A stretch of 64,000 nt of DNA. It comes from Chondrus crispus. Lineage: Eukaryota > Rhodophyta > Florideophyceae > Gigartinales > Gigartinaceae. Positions 1-9,509 of the stretch are shown one piece after another; position 1 is the first letter of the stretch; each line of letters begins with the position of its first letter. The notes beneath the pieces are model-generated. The model ran no database searches. It saw only the letters and a program-made list of their open reading frames with translations, and had not been told where the DNA came from. Location: assembly GCF_000350225.1 (NCBI RefSeq), contig NW_005179141.1, positions 62,001 to 126,000 of the forward strand, given 5' to 3'. The position numbers and the translations under genes were made by a program.

Positions 1-434
1 CGTTCACCTCCTAAACCCCCATCCCGATAACCCACCCGCGGCTCGCGGCTCGTAAACGGAAGAGCCATGCTCGCCCCCAGCCGACGCCAAGCCCCTGTCC
101 CCGCCCTCGCCCTCCCATCCGCCCTCTTCCGCCGCCATACCCACCCTCTCACCCTTCATACCCCCGCCCAAAACTACCCTAACCTTTGCCCCCCCCCCCC
201 CCCCCGCCTTCCTCACATTTCTCGCGTCGCCTTCCTCAGACACCGTCGCAACGAGCACGGAGCGTCTTTCAAGCACGATCTCGGCCACCGTGGACCTCGA
301 ATTCAACAACGACTGGCGGAAGGATCTGTGCCGGTGGGCGCTCCAACTCGCATCTGGTTAAAACATCATTGTTGCCCCCTTGTTATCTTGAAGCAAACGG
401 CCACCTAACAATGAAAAACAATCTGAAATCAAGC
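1..434. other. Flank without a recognisable gene
   Basis: C-rich low-complexity DNA with a run of 17 C at 189-205. Open frames on both strands here are short and dominated by Gly, Pro, Ala or His, as expected from the base skew. I see no domain, start context or homology to support a gene. It ends at the TA target site (435-436) of the neighbouring pogo-like transposon. Confidence 0.6.
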
Positions 435-436
435 TA

Positions 437-461
437 CACCCGAATACTGCAAATAGTGCGG
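437..461 (+). repeat. Left terminal inverted repeat, pogo copy 1
   Basis: Twenty-five bases beginning CACCCGAATACTGCAAATAG. They match the reverse complement of 2677-2700 with a single 1-base length difference in the C run. Confidence 0.9.
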
Positions 462-610
462 TCTGCACTATTTTGGAACGCCAATTCGAAGCCGAGGTGA
501 CGGTATTTACTGCGGTCCGCACTAATATTGATACCGCACTAATTAAGTCATTTCCCCTATTAGTGCGGTCCGCAGTAAATAATTCTGTTCTTAATAGTGC
601 GGTCTACCCT
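455..610. promoter_or_regulatory. Left subterminal palindromic repeats
   Basis: Copies of a 15-18 bp palindromic motif, with a core near GTGCGGWCYGCACTA, occur at about 455-471, 510-526 and 561-577, with half sites near 534 and 595. The same motif recurs near the other end at about 2583-2600 and 2633-2650, with half sites near 2660 and 2676. Repeated subterminal motifs are common transposase-binding sites; that role is inferred here. Confidence 0.6.
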
Positions 611-690
611 AATTCTGTCTGTAATGCCGAATGCAATCTGGACCAATCAGAAGAGTTGAGATTTTTAATGTGTAAGGGTACTGGATATCT

Positions 691-2393
691 CTACGCGCCT
701 TCGCCAACCACCTGGCCCTCATTCGCAATCACAGGAGCTCCCTCAAAATGGTTTCGATGCCTCTGAATTATGTTCTGTAGCTTGGGAAACAATTGTCTTT
801 CCTCCCACTGCCCATTTGTGTTGAGCGCTAAGCCACATCTAATCATGGCTTTCCGTGCGTAGGCTAAACCCTCGCTGTCGCGTTGTGCGTTAACATCCCG
901 AACAGCCGCTGTGGCAAGCTCCAAAAAGTAGTGCTTGCCTGGATTTGGCAACTTGCCAGAAGAAGCCGTAAAAGTCACCTGCCATTACGCGCTCCATTTT
1001 GTGCTGGTCCCAACGACAACGCCAAGCATCTTTTAGCTTTTGTATCACAAATGAATCGGCGGGCTGCAGTAAGTCCGTACAGTTCGGCTGGAAAAACCTG
1101 ACCTCTGTGTTGATTTCGGTCAACGCTTCCAACATTGCCGCAGTCTCACCATGCCCACTGCAGTTGTCCATATACAAAACACGACGCCGGCCGTGCCGAA
1201 GCGCCTTAATTACTTTCCGTTCCCTCAGCCACTGCGGCATTACTTCGCGATCCGTCCAACCCTTCAGCCCCGAGCGATACGAAACTCCCGCTACATCGTC
1301 AGGAACGCTTTGAATTGGGTAACTTCTCTTCTTGTTCTGAAAACCCATCATTGGCGCTTCGATTCTTGCATCCCTTCCACCAGATATACGTACAATCATT
1401 GTCATCCCTTCCGCTCCAGACACTACGTCTGAATACTTTACCTCGGCTTCACCGCAAATTCCCAACGTTCGATGGTTGTCCATGTTGATGACAAATTGCG
1501 TTTCGTCAGCATTTGACACATCTTCCTCATCTAAACGTCCTGAACGAAACTCTCGAGCCACAGAGCCAAGATGATACGCCACTTCCTTCTCGATAAAAGC
1601 TTGCTTTTCCGGGGAACCCATCAATTTGCCTGTTTGAGCGCGACTAACAATTTCGTTCCGCTCGATAAATGCCTGGATCCAACGCGGTGTGATCATGTAC
1701 TGAATAAACTTTTTTGACGACGTATCAAAATAATTTAGAAAATATTCATCCCTCGTAGAACTTTTTATGAGCTGTCTCGCAAGATCCCCGAACAGCTTGG
1801 CATTGAACTTGAGTCCGGTTTTTCGAAGCCTGTCAAACTCTTCGAGGTGGTCGGCTTGCAGCGCCATTACCCAAGCAGACCTCTTCCGACCGCGGCCAGG
1901 CTTGGCCTTTAGATACACCCTTTTGAAGCCACAGCTTGTAACCCTGGTAATTGAGCGCGGCGCGCAAGCCGTCTCGTCTGCTTCAAGGTACTCGAGGCGT
2001 GCTTTCCATAAGCGACTTGCCTTAGAATTGTTCGCCTTTTCGTTTCCACGGAGCAGATGGGGAAACTGGCGGACAGCTTTTGAGGCAATGTGTTTAGAAC
2101 CTGCCCTGGAGACCTCCTCAGACATCCACTTGACAATCCTAACGCGATCTGATCGCGTAAGCACACGTTGGACAGCTCTTGTGCGGACCGCCGAGGGCGC
2201 GGCTGTGTTGGGCGGCGGTGCCGGAAGGCCGGAGTTGGGTTGGAGTGTGGCAGATGTAGGCGGATCGGCAGAGGAATGATGGGCATCTACGGTAGCTTCT
2301 TGTGTTGAAGCTGCGTCTCTTTCGTTCCGCAGGCGTTCGGAATTTAGGAGGGAAGGAAAAATGGGAGATGCTGATACCGTCATGATACGCAAG
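691..2393 (-). CDS. pogo/Tigger-like DDE transposase (frameshifted near C-terminus)
   Basis: Transposase of the DDE_1 superfamily. Starting at the ATG at 2393, the frame runs 500 codons to 890. It has an N-terminal helix-turn-helix region (about residues 75-160) and then the catalytic core: NADET (first Asp, about residue 295), YMDNCSGH (second Asp, about 407) and LLQPAD (third acidic residue, about 440), an order typical of pogo-type DDD enzymes. The C-terminal helix region that should follow continues in another frame from about 978 to 691. Its match in copy 2 (KLPNPGKHY versus KIPNPGKHY) shows that copy 1 has gained one base near 960-978. A longer frame opens at 2581, but that stretch runs into the terminal repeat, so 2393 is the better start. 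Cut-and-paste activity in the nucleus is the family role; the frameshift probably inactivates this copy unless a tiny intron is removed. Confidence 0.82.
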
Positions 2394-2676
2394 CTGGATC
2401 TTTCGGACGGCGAGGTGCAGCTTTGATGTAAGAATGGAAAAGGTAAGCCTTTATATGTGCATAACCGAAACACCGCAATGGCGTTTTGTTCCAGATTTGG
2501 GTTAGTATCTGTCAAAAATGGCGCGCAGGAGAGCGAATTGGCTGCTTTCTGAGACTGAACTATTAGATGTATGGTTTGCAATTAGTGCGGACCGCAGTAA
2601 TTGCGCCATCGGCGATAGGCGAGAAACACAATTTACTGCGGTCTGCACTAATTTCGAACCCGCACTATATTTTCAC

Positions 2677-2700
2677 CCGCACTATTTGCAGTATTCGGTG
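2677..2700 (-). repeat. Right terminal inverted repeat, pogo copy 1
   Basis: Read on the minus strand it begins CACCGAATACTGCAAATAG, mirroring the left end. TA follows directly at 2701-2702. Confidence 0.9.
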
Positions 2701-2794
2701 TAGGGTAAAGAGGCTCAAGGAAGTCAAAAGAAAAAATCTATAGAATCCGTTTCCATTGGACAACTGTTGCATGATACAAAAGTAGATCAACTCT

Positions 2795-2822
2795 NNNNNN
2801 NNNNNNNNNNNNNNNNNNNNNN
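2795..2822. other. Assembly gap (28 N)
   Basis: Twenty-eight undetermined bases. The sequence on either side is not obviously continuous, so features spanning this point should not be trusted. Confidence 0.99.
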
Positions 2823-3803
2823 TGACCATGGGCTTGCTCCATTGGTCCCGCACCCAGTAGTGTATTTAAGGTTAAGATATTCTTCCACTAGACCCTTCTC
2901 CCCTTCCTCCCCCCCCCCCCTCCCGCCCCTTCGCCCAGACCAAAAGCATGTTGAGAAGTCCCGCACTATTCTGTCGAAGGACTTTCTGTCCTGATATTCC
3001 TGTCCGTTTCGCCCGTTCCGACTCCTCCGTCAATATTTCTCTTCCGACTACACACGAACATGGTGAACGTGATGTGCATGGCCTGCGGTCGCAAGGTGGA
3101 AGTGGATAATGCACTCGGCACGTGCTCTGCAGAAAAGGAAAAGAAGAAACACTTGTCCAAATATCACAAGACCGACGGAAGAAAATATAAGGACTGCTTC
3201 TAGAATACGTGGAGATGTCACTCTACAGCGAACAGCCTACCTACGAATCGTCCAGAATACGCTGTGAAAAGGATTTGGTCATGAGATGCAACTTCCTGCT
3301 GTTGATGTGACTCATCAATACGCTTTGCTTGGGGCAAGTGGTCCTGATGAATGAAGGCTTCCAAGATTTCTTTCTGCAGACATAGTGGCAGTGCGGCATG
3401 TAAATTAGTGTGTGCATCGGTGCGGAGACAGTCGGTAGTAGTACTTCTGTTGGATGTTTTTCAACTTTTGGCATCCATCATCATGCTTTTACTAACCGCC
3501 TAGTAGATATACTCTGTAAATGCAGACTTCGTGCGTAATTAACGACATATTGCTGAAAGATTGAGTCGTTACCGAAAACACCAGATTGCTACGTATAGCT
3601 GGATAAATTTCAAATTTATTCTGCATTTTTGATGACAACGTGTGTACTCAATTTTGACTTGATGATTACAGTACTACAAAAAATGTACCAAAATATTAAT
3701 CAAAGATAGAATCATAACGATCACTGTCTCTGTCGGCCGTGTACAGCTCTAACCCAAGACGAAGGCGGCGCTTCGCACGGTATTTCTCCTGCGCACGCCT
3801 CCT
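2823..3803. other. Sparse region between two DNA transposons
   Basis: AT-richer DNA with a C-run near 2910-2930 and one short Cys/His-rich ORF (3060-3203). A 77-codon minus-strand frame at 3241-3474 has several Cys and His residues but no pattern I recognise. No other supportable gene. The inverted end of the adjacent PIF element should lie in this stretch, but I could not identify it. Confidence 0.45.
3060..3203 (+). CDS. Small Cys/His-rich ORF, 47 aa
   Basis: An ATG-to-TAG frame of 47 codons. The product has CxxC at residues 6-9, Cys22, His31 and His36 spaced HxxxxH, and Cys46, inside a Lys-rich, hydrophilic chain. The spacing resembles a small zinc-binding unit, but it matches no finger family I can name. 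There is no detectable promoter or partner, and it could be one exon of a longer gene, because downstream frames also contain Cys and His. I cannot assign a function; being a chance ORF is a live alternative. Confidence 0.3.
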   Translation: MVNVMCMACGRKVEVDNALGTCSAEKEKKKHLSKYHKTDGRKYKDCF

Positions 3804-5021
3804 CTACTGTACTGTATCCTCCCCAATCGCGTATTGCCTATTTTTAACCTGATTGTGACGGTCCAAATCAGCAGCACGGAGCGGATGCCACTTGACAAGG
3901 AGATTTATCAGGCTGATACACAAGCGGAAAATCTTATCATAACTTTTCTCAGCCCACCTGTATTTGCTTGATAAAATATTCCAGTTTGTGCACAATCTCC
4001 CGAAGAAATTTTCCACAATTATTCGATCTGACGAAATCTTCTTGTTTTGAGCCTCATCTTCTAACGTCACGTGTCCGTTCAAGGGTTTGCGCCTTGGTAT
4101 GACAGATCGCAAAAACTCACTTGACCCCTGATAGCCCTTATCAGCCAATAGTCCCCAGGTATTATTATACTTTTCACAAAATATGCCAACGTCTGCAATG
4201 TCCAGCTCGCCTTCCTTCTTGGCCATAGCATCAATGTGAAAATCTTCCATTTTTCTCATAATGTCGATGTCAGCAACGGAGCCCGGATAATGATCTGAGC
4301 ATCCAATAGCCAGTTCGTTTGGTAACACGGAGACCTCCACCTTATAACCGTACAGCTTATGCTTTCCGCTAAAGTACTTCTTTCCCTCTTCCATTGATCC
4401 ACTTGGTCTGAAAGCTTGCTGAAAAGTAACATCTGTAGCATAACGACAAAACTTAAATGTCTTAAACGTCTTTTGTGTCTGTAGCATCTTTGTCATTGTC
4501 CAAGACTCCCCCAGGTTAAGCACTAAAGTCTCATATAGTTCTTCGAAAACTACATTAATAAACTTCATAACCGTGCGCTCAAACGTAGGACCACTCACAC
4601 CAAACAGCCTTCCCAAGTAGTCCCATTGCCCACCGTGTTTAAGTGCTGTCAAAGTGAACAACAAAACATCCTTGCCACTAAACTGTGACTTTCGTCCTCG
4701 CCCCACATTCCAGTTGGTTGTGACGTGGTCTTGCAAGAGAAGCCAAAGTTTTTCAAACTCATTTACATCGAAGTTTGACATTTGCACGATCGCCTCAGAT
4801 CCTCCTGTGTTGTAAAATTTATCAAACACAGGAGAGCTGGACCTGCATTCGTCATCAGAGTCTTCTTTTGTGGGGTCGATGTCCTATTCATCAATATCTG
4901 CCTCGCGTTCAACAGCTGCATCGGCAAGCAGTCTCAGTGCGTTATTAACGTCGACATGCTCCGCTAAAGGAGCATTGGGAGGTGTAGGACGGGCACGGGA
5001 GCGATTGGGAGAAACCGGCAT
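3804..5021 (-). CDS. PIF/Harbinger-type DDE transposase, one in-frame stop
   Basis: Transposase of the DDE_Tnp_4 (PIF/Harbinger) superfamily. The ATG at 5021 opens 405 codons. An acidic N-terminal segment is followed by a helix-turn-helix-like region (FSGKDVLLFTLTALKHGG and the stretch after it) and a catalytic core with the expected acidic residues: ATDVTFQQ (about residue 196), LLADKGYQG (about 294) and VENFFGRL (about 337). One TAG at 4884-4886 interrupts the frame about 45 codons in. The same frame is open and protein-like on both sides, so this is a nonsense change or a stop read through in an otherwise intact gene. A downstream GTG at 4829 could restart translation after it. Family members usually work with a separate Myb-like protein; I see no such gene nearby, and the terminal repeats were not found. 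Confidence 0.82.
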
Positions 5022-5555
5022 AGTGGTGAGAAAAAAAGGAGCTGAATTGGTCTGGTGATAGCACTGGGACAGAATTTGTGCACAGTTAATGCGCAACGTT
5101 GAAGTGAATTCGGTGGGAAATGTGTCTTATGAGCGTTTGGCGTGGCAATGCGCAAAGGGGCGGGGTTGTGTAAAAAAATTTGAAATTCTGCATTTCGACG
5201 CTGTTTATGATAATTGATACTGTATTGTGTAATCGCTCTGTCTTTACGTAAAGTTGATGTGTTTTTCGTAAATGCAGCCATTCTTGTTTATGTGGTCATG
5301 ATCTCTACAGTGCGGATGGATTTGTCGAAAAGGCCTAGTGTATCCTCTGCAACGAGACGTGTCCACTGTGCACTGCTGTACCGTACAGCCGCCACTTTCA
5401 TAGCAGGCGATTTCATAGCAGGCGATGTCAAGAGCAAAGTAGCAGATACGGTACACGTTGACATCATTCCGGATGTGGTTGTATGAGACGCATCAGACAT
5501 GATGACACGTGTTCCAGGTACACCCAAACATCGCAATTAGTCTGGGCTAGACTAT
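5022..5555. other. Flank upstream of the PIF transposase
   Basis: No supportable gene. A 15-bp direct duplication (TTTCATAGCAGGCGA) lies in tandem at 5396-5425. A short hairpin with CTAGACT / AGTCTAG arms occurs near 5548-5567, close to the presumed left end of the second pogo-like element. Confidence 0.4.
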
Positions 5556-6021
5556 AAAAAGTCTAGAATATATTTTCACCCTCACACATAATAATGCGGA
5601 CTGCACTAATATTTGTACCCGCACTATATGCATCACAACCTAAAATAGAGTAGACTAGACTAATTTTCAATGAACATATTAGTGAAGACGACAATATTTT
5701 GATAAACACGCTATTGCCCAATTATAACCAGTCCATGTTAGCATATCAACACATTTTACTCATCATCAACATCAACAACGGGAGCGCCATCGAAGTGATT
5801 TCTATACTTCTGCACTATCTCTTGCAATTTTAGAAACAGCTGGGATTCTTCCCATTGTCCGTTGATATTACAAGCAAGACCGGTGCGGATCATAGCCTTT
5901 CGGGCGTACCTCACTCCATCTGCATGACGCCTCGCATTTACGTCCCTCACAACGGCTGCGGCCAAAGTCAAATAGTAATGTTTTCCCGGGTTAGGAATTT
6001 TCCCAGAAGCCGCCGCGAACC

Positions 6022-6065
6022 CATTTCGCATAATTACGTCCATATGGACGTAATTATGCGAAATG
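6022..6065. repeat. Perfect 44-bp palindrome
   Basis: Two 22-bp arms with no loop: CATTTCGCATAATTACGTCC plus AT, followed by its exact reverse complement. Alignment with copy 1 of the transposon shows that the right arm (ATGGACGTAATTATGCG...) is ancestral coding DNA. The left arm is an extra inverted copy inserted just before it, inside the broken transposase gene. Confidence 0.95.
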
Positions 6066-7307
6066 ATATCTTATATCTATCCCATCGTCCACCCAATGCG
6101 TCCTTTAATTTTTGGATGACAAAAGAATCCGCCGGCTGAATCAAATCTGTGGAGTTAGGCGGAAAAAGCGTAGCTCCGTGTTACACGCCTGCAACGCCTG
6201 CTCCAAATTCTGCGACATCCCATGCCCCCCACAATTGTCAACAAACGAAATACGTTTCCGCCCATGCGGCAAACATTTAAAAACCTTGCTGTCTGCTAAA
6301 TATTGCGGAAACCCCGTCTTGTCCATCCACCCTTTCGGGCCTGAACGATACGACGCCCCTCGCACATTGTCTGGGACACCTGTATCGGATAACTTCTATT
6401 GGTATTCTGAATAACCATAAATGGCGCTTCAATAACAGCATCCCTTCCAGCAGAGATCCTAACCATCATCTTCATTCTCTCAGACCTCGAAACCACGTCC
6501 GAATACTTCACTTCAGCTTCGCTACATTTTCCCAATGTCCTGTGATTACCCAAATTAATCAGAAAGTGCGTTTCGTCCACATTACACACGTCATTTTCGT
6601 CCATTGCTCCAGGACGAAATTCACGAGCAACCATCCCAAGGTGATACGCTACCTCCCTCTCAATATGGGATTGTTTGGGCGGCGATACCATGAGCTTCCA
6701 AGTTTGGGCCCTACTGACGATTTCGAAACGGTTCATGAATGCCTGTATCCAGCGGGGCGATATTAATTCAATAATTAATTTGTTCGATTTTAAATCTTTC
6801 AGATTGGCATGATACACTGCATTACGAGATTCACGGACCAGGTGAATTGCCAAATGAAGTAGAAGTTTTGCGTTGAACTTCAGGCCGGACTTCCTCAGAC
6901 GCTCAAACTCCTCGAGTAAGTCTGTATGCATTCCAATTACCCAACCCGCTCGTTTCCTTCCTCGACCGGCACAGTCCTTGATGTAGACACGTTTCATGCC
7001 CGCGCGCGTGACGCGCGTAATCGAAAAGGGTATTCTGCGGTTGTTTGTCCTTCTTTGGTACGTCATCAGGGCTTCCCGGGGTTTCCACAGCCTACTCGCT
7101 TTTCCTTTGTTCGCTTTCTCTGATTCCCGAAAAAGTGCTGGGAAATTGCGAACAGCTCGGGATGCCATATGTTTGTCACCGTCTGTACGAGACGCCTCCA
7201 CCATCCACGTTACGATCTTGACACGTTGTGCATGAGTAAGCACATTCTGAAGTGCCCGCTTCTGCGGTTTGTTGAGCTGAGGGGGTAGGGAAAGTGAATC
7301 TGATGGC

Positions 7308-7939
7308 TGTCGCATAAACACCCCACACACGGCGGAGGGGTGTTCGCTATGTTCGGCGGAAGACCCCGGATCGGCGTACCAAGGGTCTTGAACCAACCAA
7401 CGCCACCGGAAGCGGGCCGGTAGCAGGTGGTAGAGCGTGGTCGGCGGGGACGCGCGCGTAGGGGAGTGGATGGACGCCTCGACGCCCCAGAGCAGTACCG
7501 GTTGACGATCCGGTACTGACGGGCGGAGGCGGATCGCAGCTCCCCGCGGTGTCGCGCGCGTCCACTACCCGCTCGGTGGTAACTACTCGCGGAACGGCGG
7601 TGTGAGTAGAGTAAGCTGGGTGGTCGACCGTCGGTGGAGGGTTGCCTTCCGTCGTCCCCTCCGCCGGCGGTCGCTCCCTATATTTATTGTACAAGTTAAT
7701 TAACCGTCTACAGTACAGTACGGACTGTACTGTAGTCGGCTTACTGTAGACAGTGCGGGCCGGCCCGCACTGTAACGCTGTCAGCCGTCGGGGCTGACAG
7801 CACACGTGTGCTACATGTCGGATACACGTGTTGGTGCGCGCGTCCTGTAAAGTACGCGTGCGCACGCTGCCAGGTCCGTACCTTACAGCGTTAGATCTAA
7901 TTCTAAATCTAATATAAAGTAGTCGGCAATTATGCTACA
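7308..7939 (-). mobile_element. Solo LTR of a Ty3/gypsy element (antisense)
   Basis: A 632-bp LTR starting TGTCGCATAAACACCCC and ending ATTATGCTACA. It is flanked by perfect 5-bp duplications ATGGC at 7303-7307 and 7940-7944. The body matches the antisense of the other LTRs here, including the hairpin with CTACAGTACAGT arms and the CACGTGTG-rich U3. No internal region remains, so it is the product of LTR-LTR recombination. It sits inside the second pogo-like transposon. Confidence 0.9.
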
Positions 7940-8025
7940 ATGGCGTGTCCAAGGGAGGTGTGGTGGAAGGATGCACCGTTGTACTGCTGTGGTGCGGTTC
8001 TGTTGGGGAGGGGGGCAGATGGGAG

Positions 8026-8317
8026 TGTAGTATAATCACCCCCAACGACGAGGGGGTGAGTACTGACAGTTCGGAAAGACCCCGATCGGCGGGAAGACAG
8101 AAGCACGGCCCACCCACGGTACCGAGCACGGGCTCGAGGTATCGGTGGTAAAGCGGGATCGGGGAGGACATGCGCACGCGCGAGCGGCTCGACGCTTCGA
8201 CGCCCCAGAGCGGTACTGGGTGACGATCCAGTACCGACGGGCGGAAGTGGAGTCGGCTCGTGGGCGTGTAGCGTGCGTCCTCAACCCGCGCGCGGTGCTA
8301 CTCTAAGGTAACTAAAG
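8026..8317 (-). mobile_element. LTR fragment (antisense), cut by element 1
   Basis: It begins TGTAGTATAATCACCCCC, the antisense of the 3' end of an A-type LTR, and stays alignable to about 8300 (for example the conserved GACGCCCCAGAGCGGTACTG block). It stops at 8317, where the LTR of element 1 starts. The rest of this LTR is expected beyond the right edge of the window, on the far side of element 1. Confidence 0.7.
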
Positions 8318-9351
8318 TGTAGTGCAATACGCACCTGGAAAGGGGGGTGAAAAGAAAGGAAAATATTTGGATATGAAAAGTAGTCCGAGTTGGGGGACAC
8401 ACGTGTGAATAATTGCACAGTTTTAATTTTTAATTATTTTATTTTATTTAGTTAATTAGTTGGCATTAATTTTGCTGACACTAGATTAGATCTAGGATCT
8501 AGCGCCGCGAGCTACTGTAGTGACTCCGGCGGGGCGATATATACCTTAGCCCTCTGACCACCAAGTCAGTAAAGGCAACCCGAGTTGCCGGAGTTGAATG
8601 TCGCCTTGGTCGAAGTCCGTCTCTACCAAGACGCTCCCTTTTACCTGAGCCCGCGGCATCCTCTATCGCTCGGGGGTCCCTTTTCTTTTTCCTTTATTTC
8701 CCTATCCTTTTCTATCTCTAATTCTACCTATTTTTCCCTTATCTTGTCCTGGTGCCATCGGCCTCGGCTGCGACCGAACCGGTGTAGGTGTCTATGCCAT
8801 CGGGCGACACAGTTGGCGTACCGTTGCTACTGTGACCCATTTTCCGATGGAGACCGTTTCAACGACGTCTCCCTCGAAGGGCTCCGTCGTGTTACGAGCC
8901 AGTGTTGGTACCATCGGTGTCGGTTGCGACCGAACCGGTGTAGGTGTTTCGAGCCATCGGGCGGCACAGTTGACGTAGCGCTGCTACTTTCGTTTCATCC
9001 CGTCGGGCTGCGTTGCGACGCCCCCGTCGAAGGCCTTGTCGCGTTACAAGGTGTCGAAGAAGCTCAACGAGCACTGGCCTTACAACCCAGTGGATTCGGG
9101 GTACCCAAGTACACGCCCCACCCCACACTCGTCGAGCAGTTCTCTTCGCAAGTCTCTACCACACCGATCCCGGGCCGGGCTATTTCTCTGTGCCCCCCCC
9201 CCCTACCAGGGATCTGAGCTACTACTAGTCGCAAGCTCGTTTAAACGGAGAAGGGAGAGTCGGACTCTCCGTAGCGCTGTGCCATCGGCAGTTCTTCTTT
9301 TTGCTGGACCATTGGACCGCGGTCCCTGCCTGACAGGCGCATTGCACTACA
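8318..9351 (+). repeat. 5' LTR of element 1 (C-type LTR)
   Basis: It begins TGTAGTGCAATACGCACC and ends GCATTGCACTACA, so the termini are inverted (TGTAGTGCAAT / ATTGCACTACA). It contains an ACACACGTGTG motif near 8397, a TATATA box near 8538 and an internal tandem duplication of about 160 bp (about 8751-9060). The LTR end plus primer-site start is partly duplicated about 86 bp further on (9429-9445). Confidence 0.75.
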
Positions 9352-9355
9352 AAAG

Positions 9356-9373
9356 TGGTCTCCCGACCTAGAA
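9356..9373 (+). promoter_or_regulatory. Primer-binding site, element 1
   Basis: TGGTCTCCCGACCTAGAA lies 4 bases after the LTR. The same sequence follows the LTRs of elements B and D, and A has it with two differences. I could not match it to a specific tRNA 3' end. Confidence 0.75.
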
Positions 9374-9509
9374 TTGTGTACAGCAAACCCGACCTAGATT
9401 GGTGTCGACAACAGCCTCGGGCTGCAGTTGCACTACAACAGTGGTCTGGGTAACGGATTCTTTTTATTTTTTGTTTGTACTTTTTTGTGTAGGTGCGCTT
9501 GTAAGAGCG

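Larger units (their letters stand above)
437..2700 (-). mobile_element. pogo/Tigger-like DNA transposon, copy 1
   Basis: A 2264-bp DNA transposon bounded by inverted ends that start CACC(C)GAATACTGCAAATAG. It is flanked on both sides by TA (435-436 and 2701-2702), the target duplication typical of the Tc1/mariner-pogo group. It carries one transposase gene on the minus strand. The 150-200 bp inside each end hold several palindromic copies of a motif like TAGTGCGGTCCGCACTA, which are probable transposase-binding sites. A second, more damaged copy lies at about 5560-8025. Confidence 0.9.
5560..8025 (-). mobile_element. pogo/Tigger-like DNA transposon, copy 2 (degraded, interrupted)
   Basis: A second member of the family at 437-2700. 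The left end region (about 5560-5625) keeps the subterminal motif (near TGCGGACTGCACTAA) and a CCCGCACTATAT half site. The minus-strand transposase follows at 5756-7307. The element is interrupted by a solo LTR at 7308-7939 and its 5' coding end continues at 7945-8025, where an antisense LTR fragment cuts it off. The exact outer ends were not resolved. Confidence 0.75.
5756..8025 (-). pseudogene. Broken pogo/Tigger-like transposase, copy 2
   Basis: Homologous along its length to the transposase at 691-2393. Shared blocks include SPRWIQAF / TPRWIQAF, EKEVAYHLG / EREVAYHLG, EAEVKYSDVVS and the C-terminal PNPGKHYYL. The helix-turn-helix part and first catalytic motif (NVDETHFLI) lie in one frame (6296-7307), the second Asp motif (FVDNCGGHG) in another (6141-6365) and the C-terminus in a third (5756-6043). 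An inverted duplication at 6022-6065 disrupts the region between the last two. The Pro/Thr-rich N-terminus is found upstream of the solo LTR at 7945-8025. It is clearly inactive. Confidence 0.8.

Noticed and set aside
4-408. Overlapping open frames of about 100 codons on both strands near the left edge
   Set aside because: Gly- or Pro-rich translations caused by the poly-C tract and base skew, with no domain or consistent start.
9356-9373. Assignment of the primer-binding site to a specific tRNA
   Set aside because: The complement fits no tRNA 3' end I can recall. The partial likeness to internal tRNA-Asp is too short to claim.
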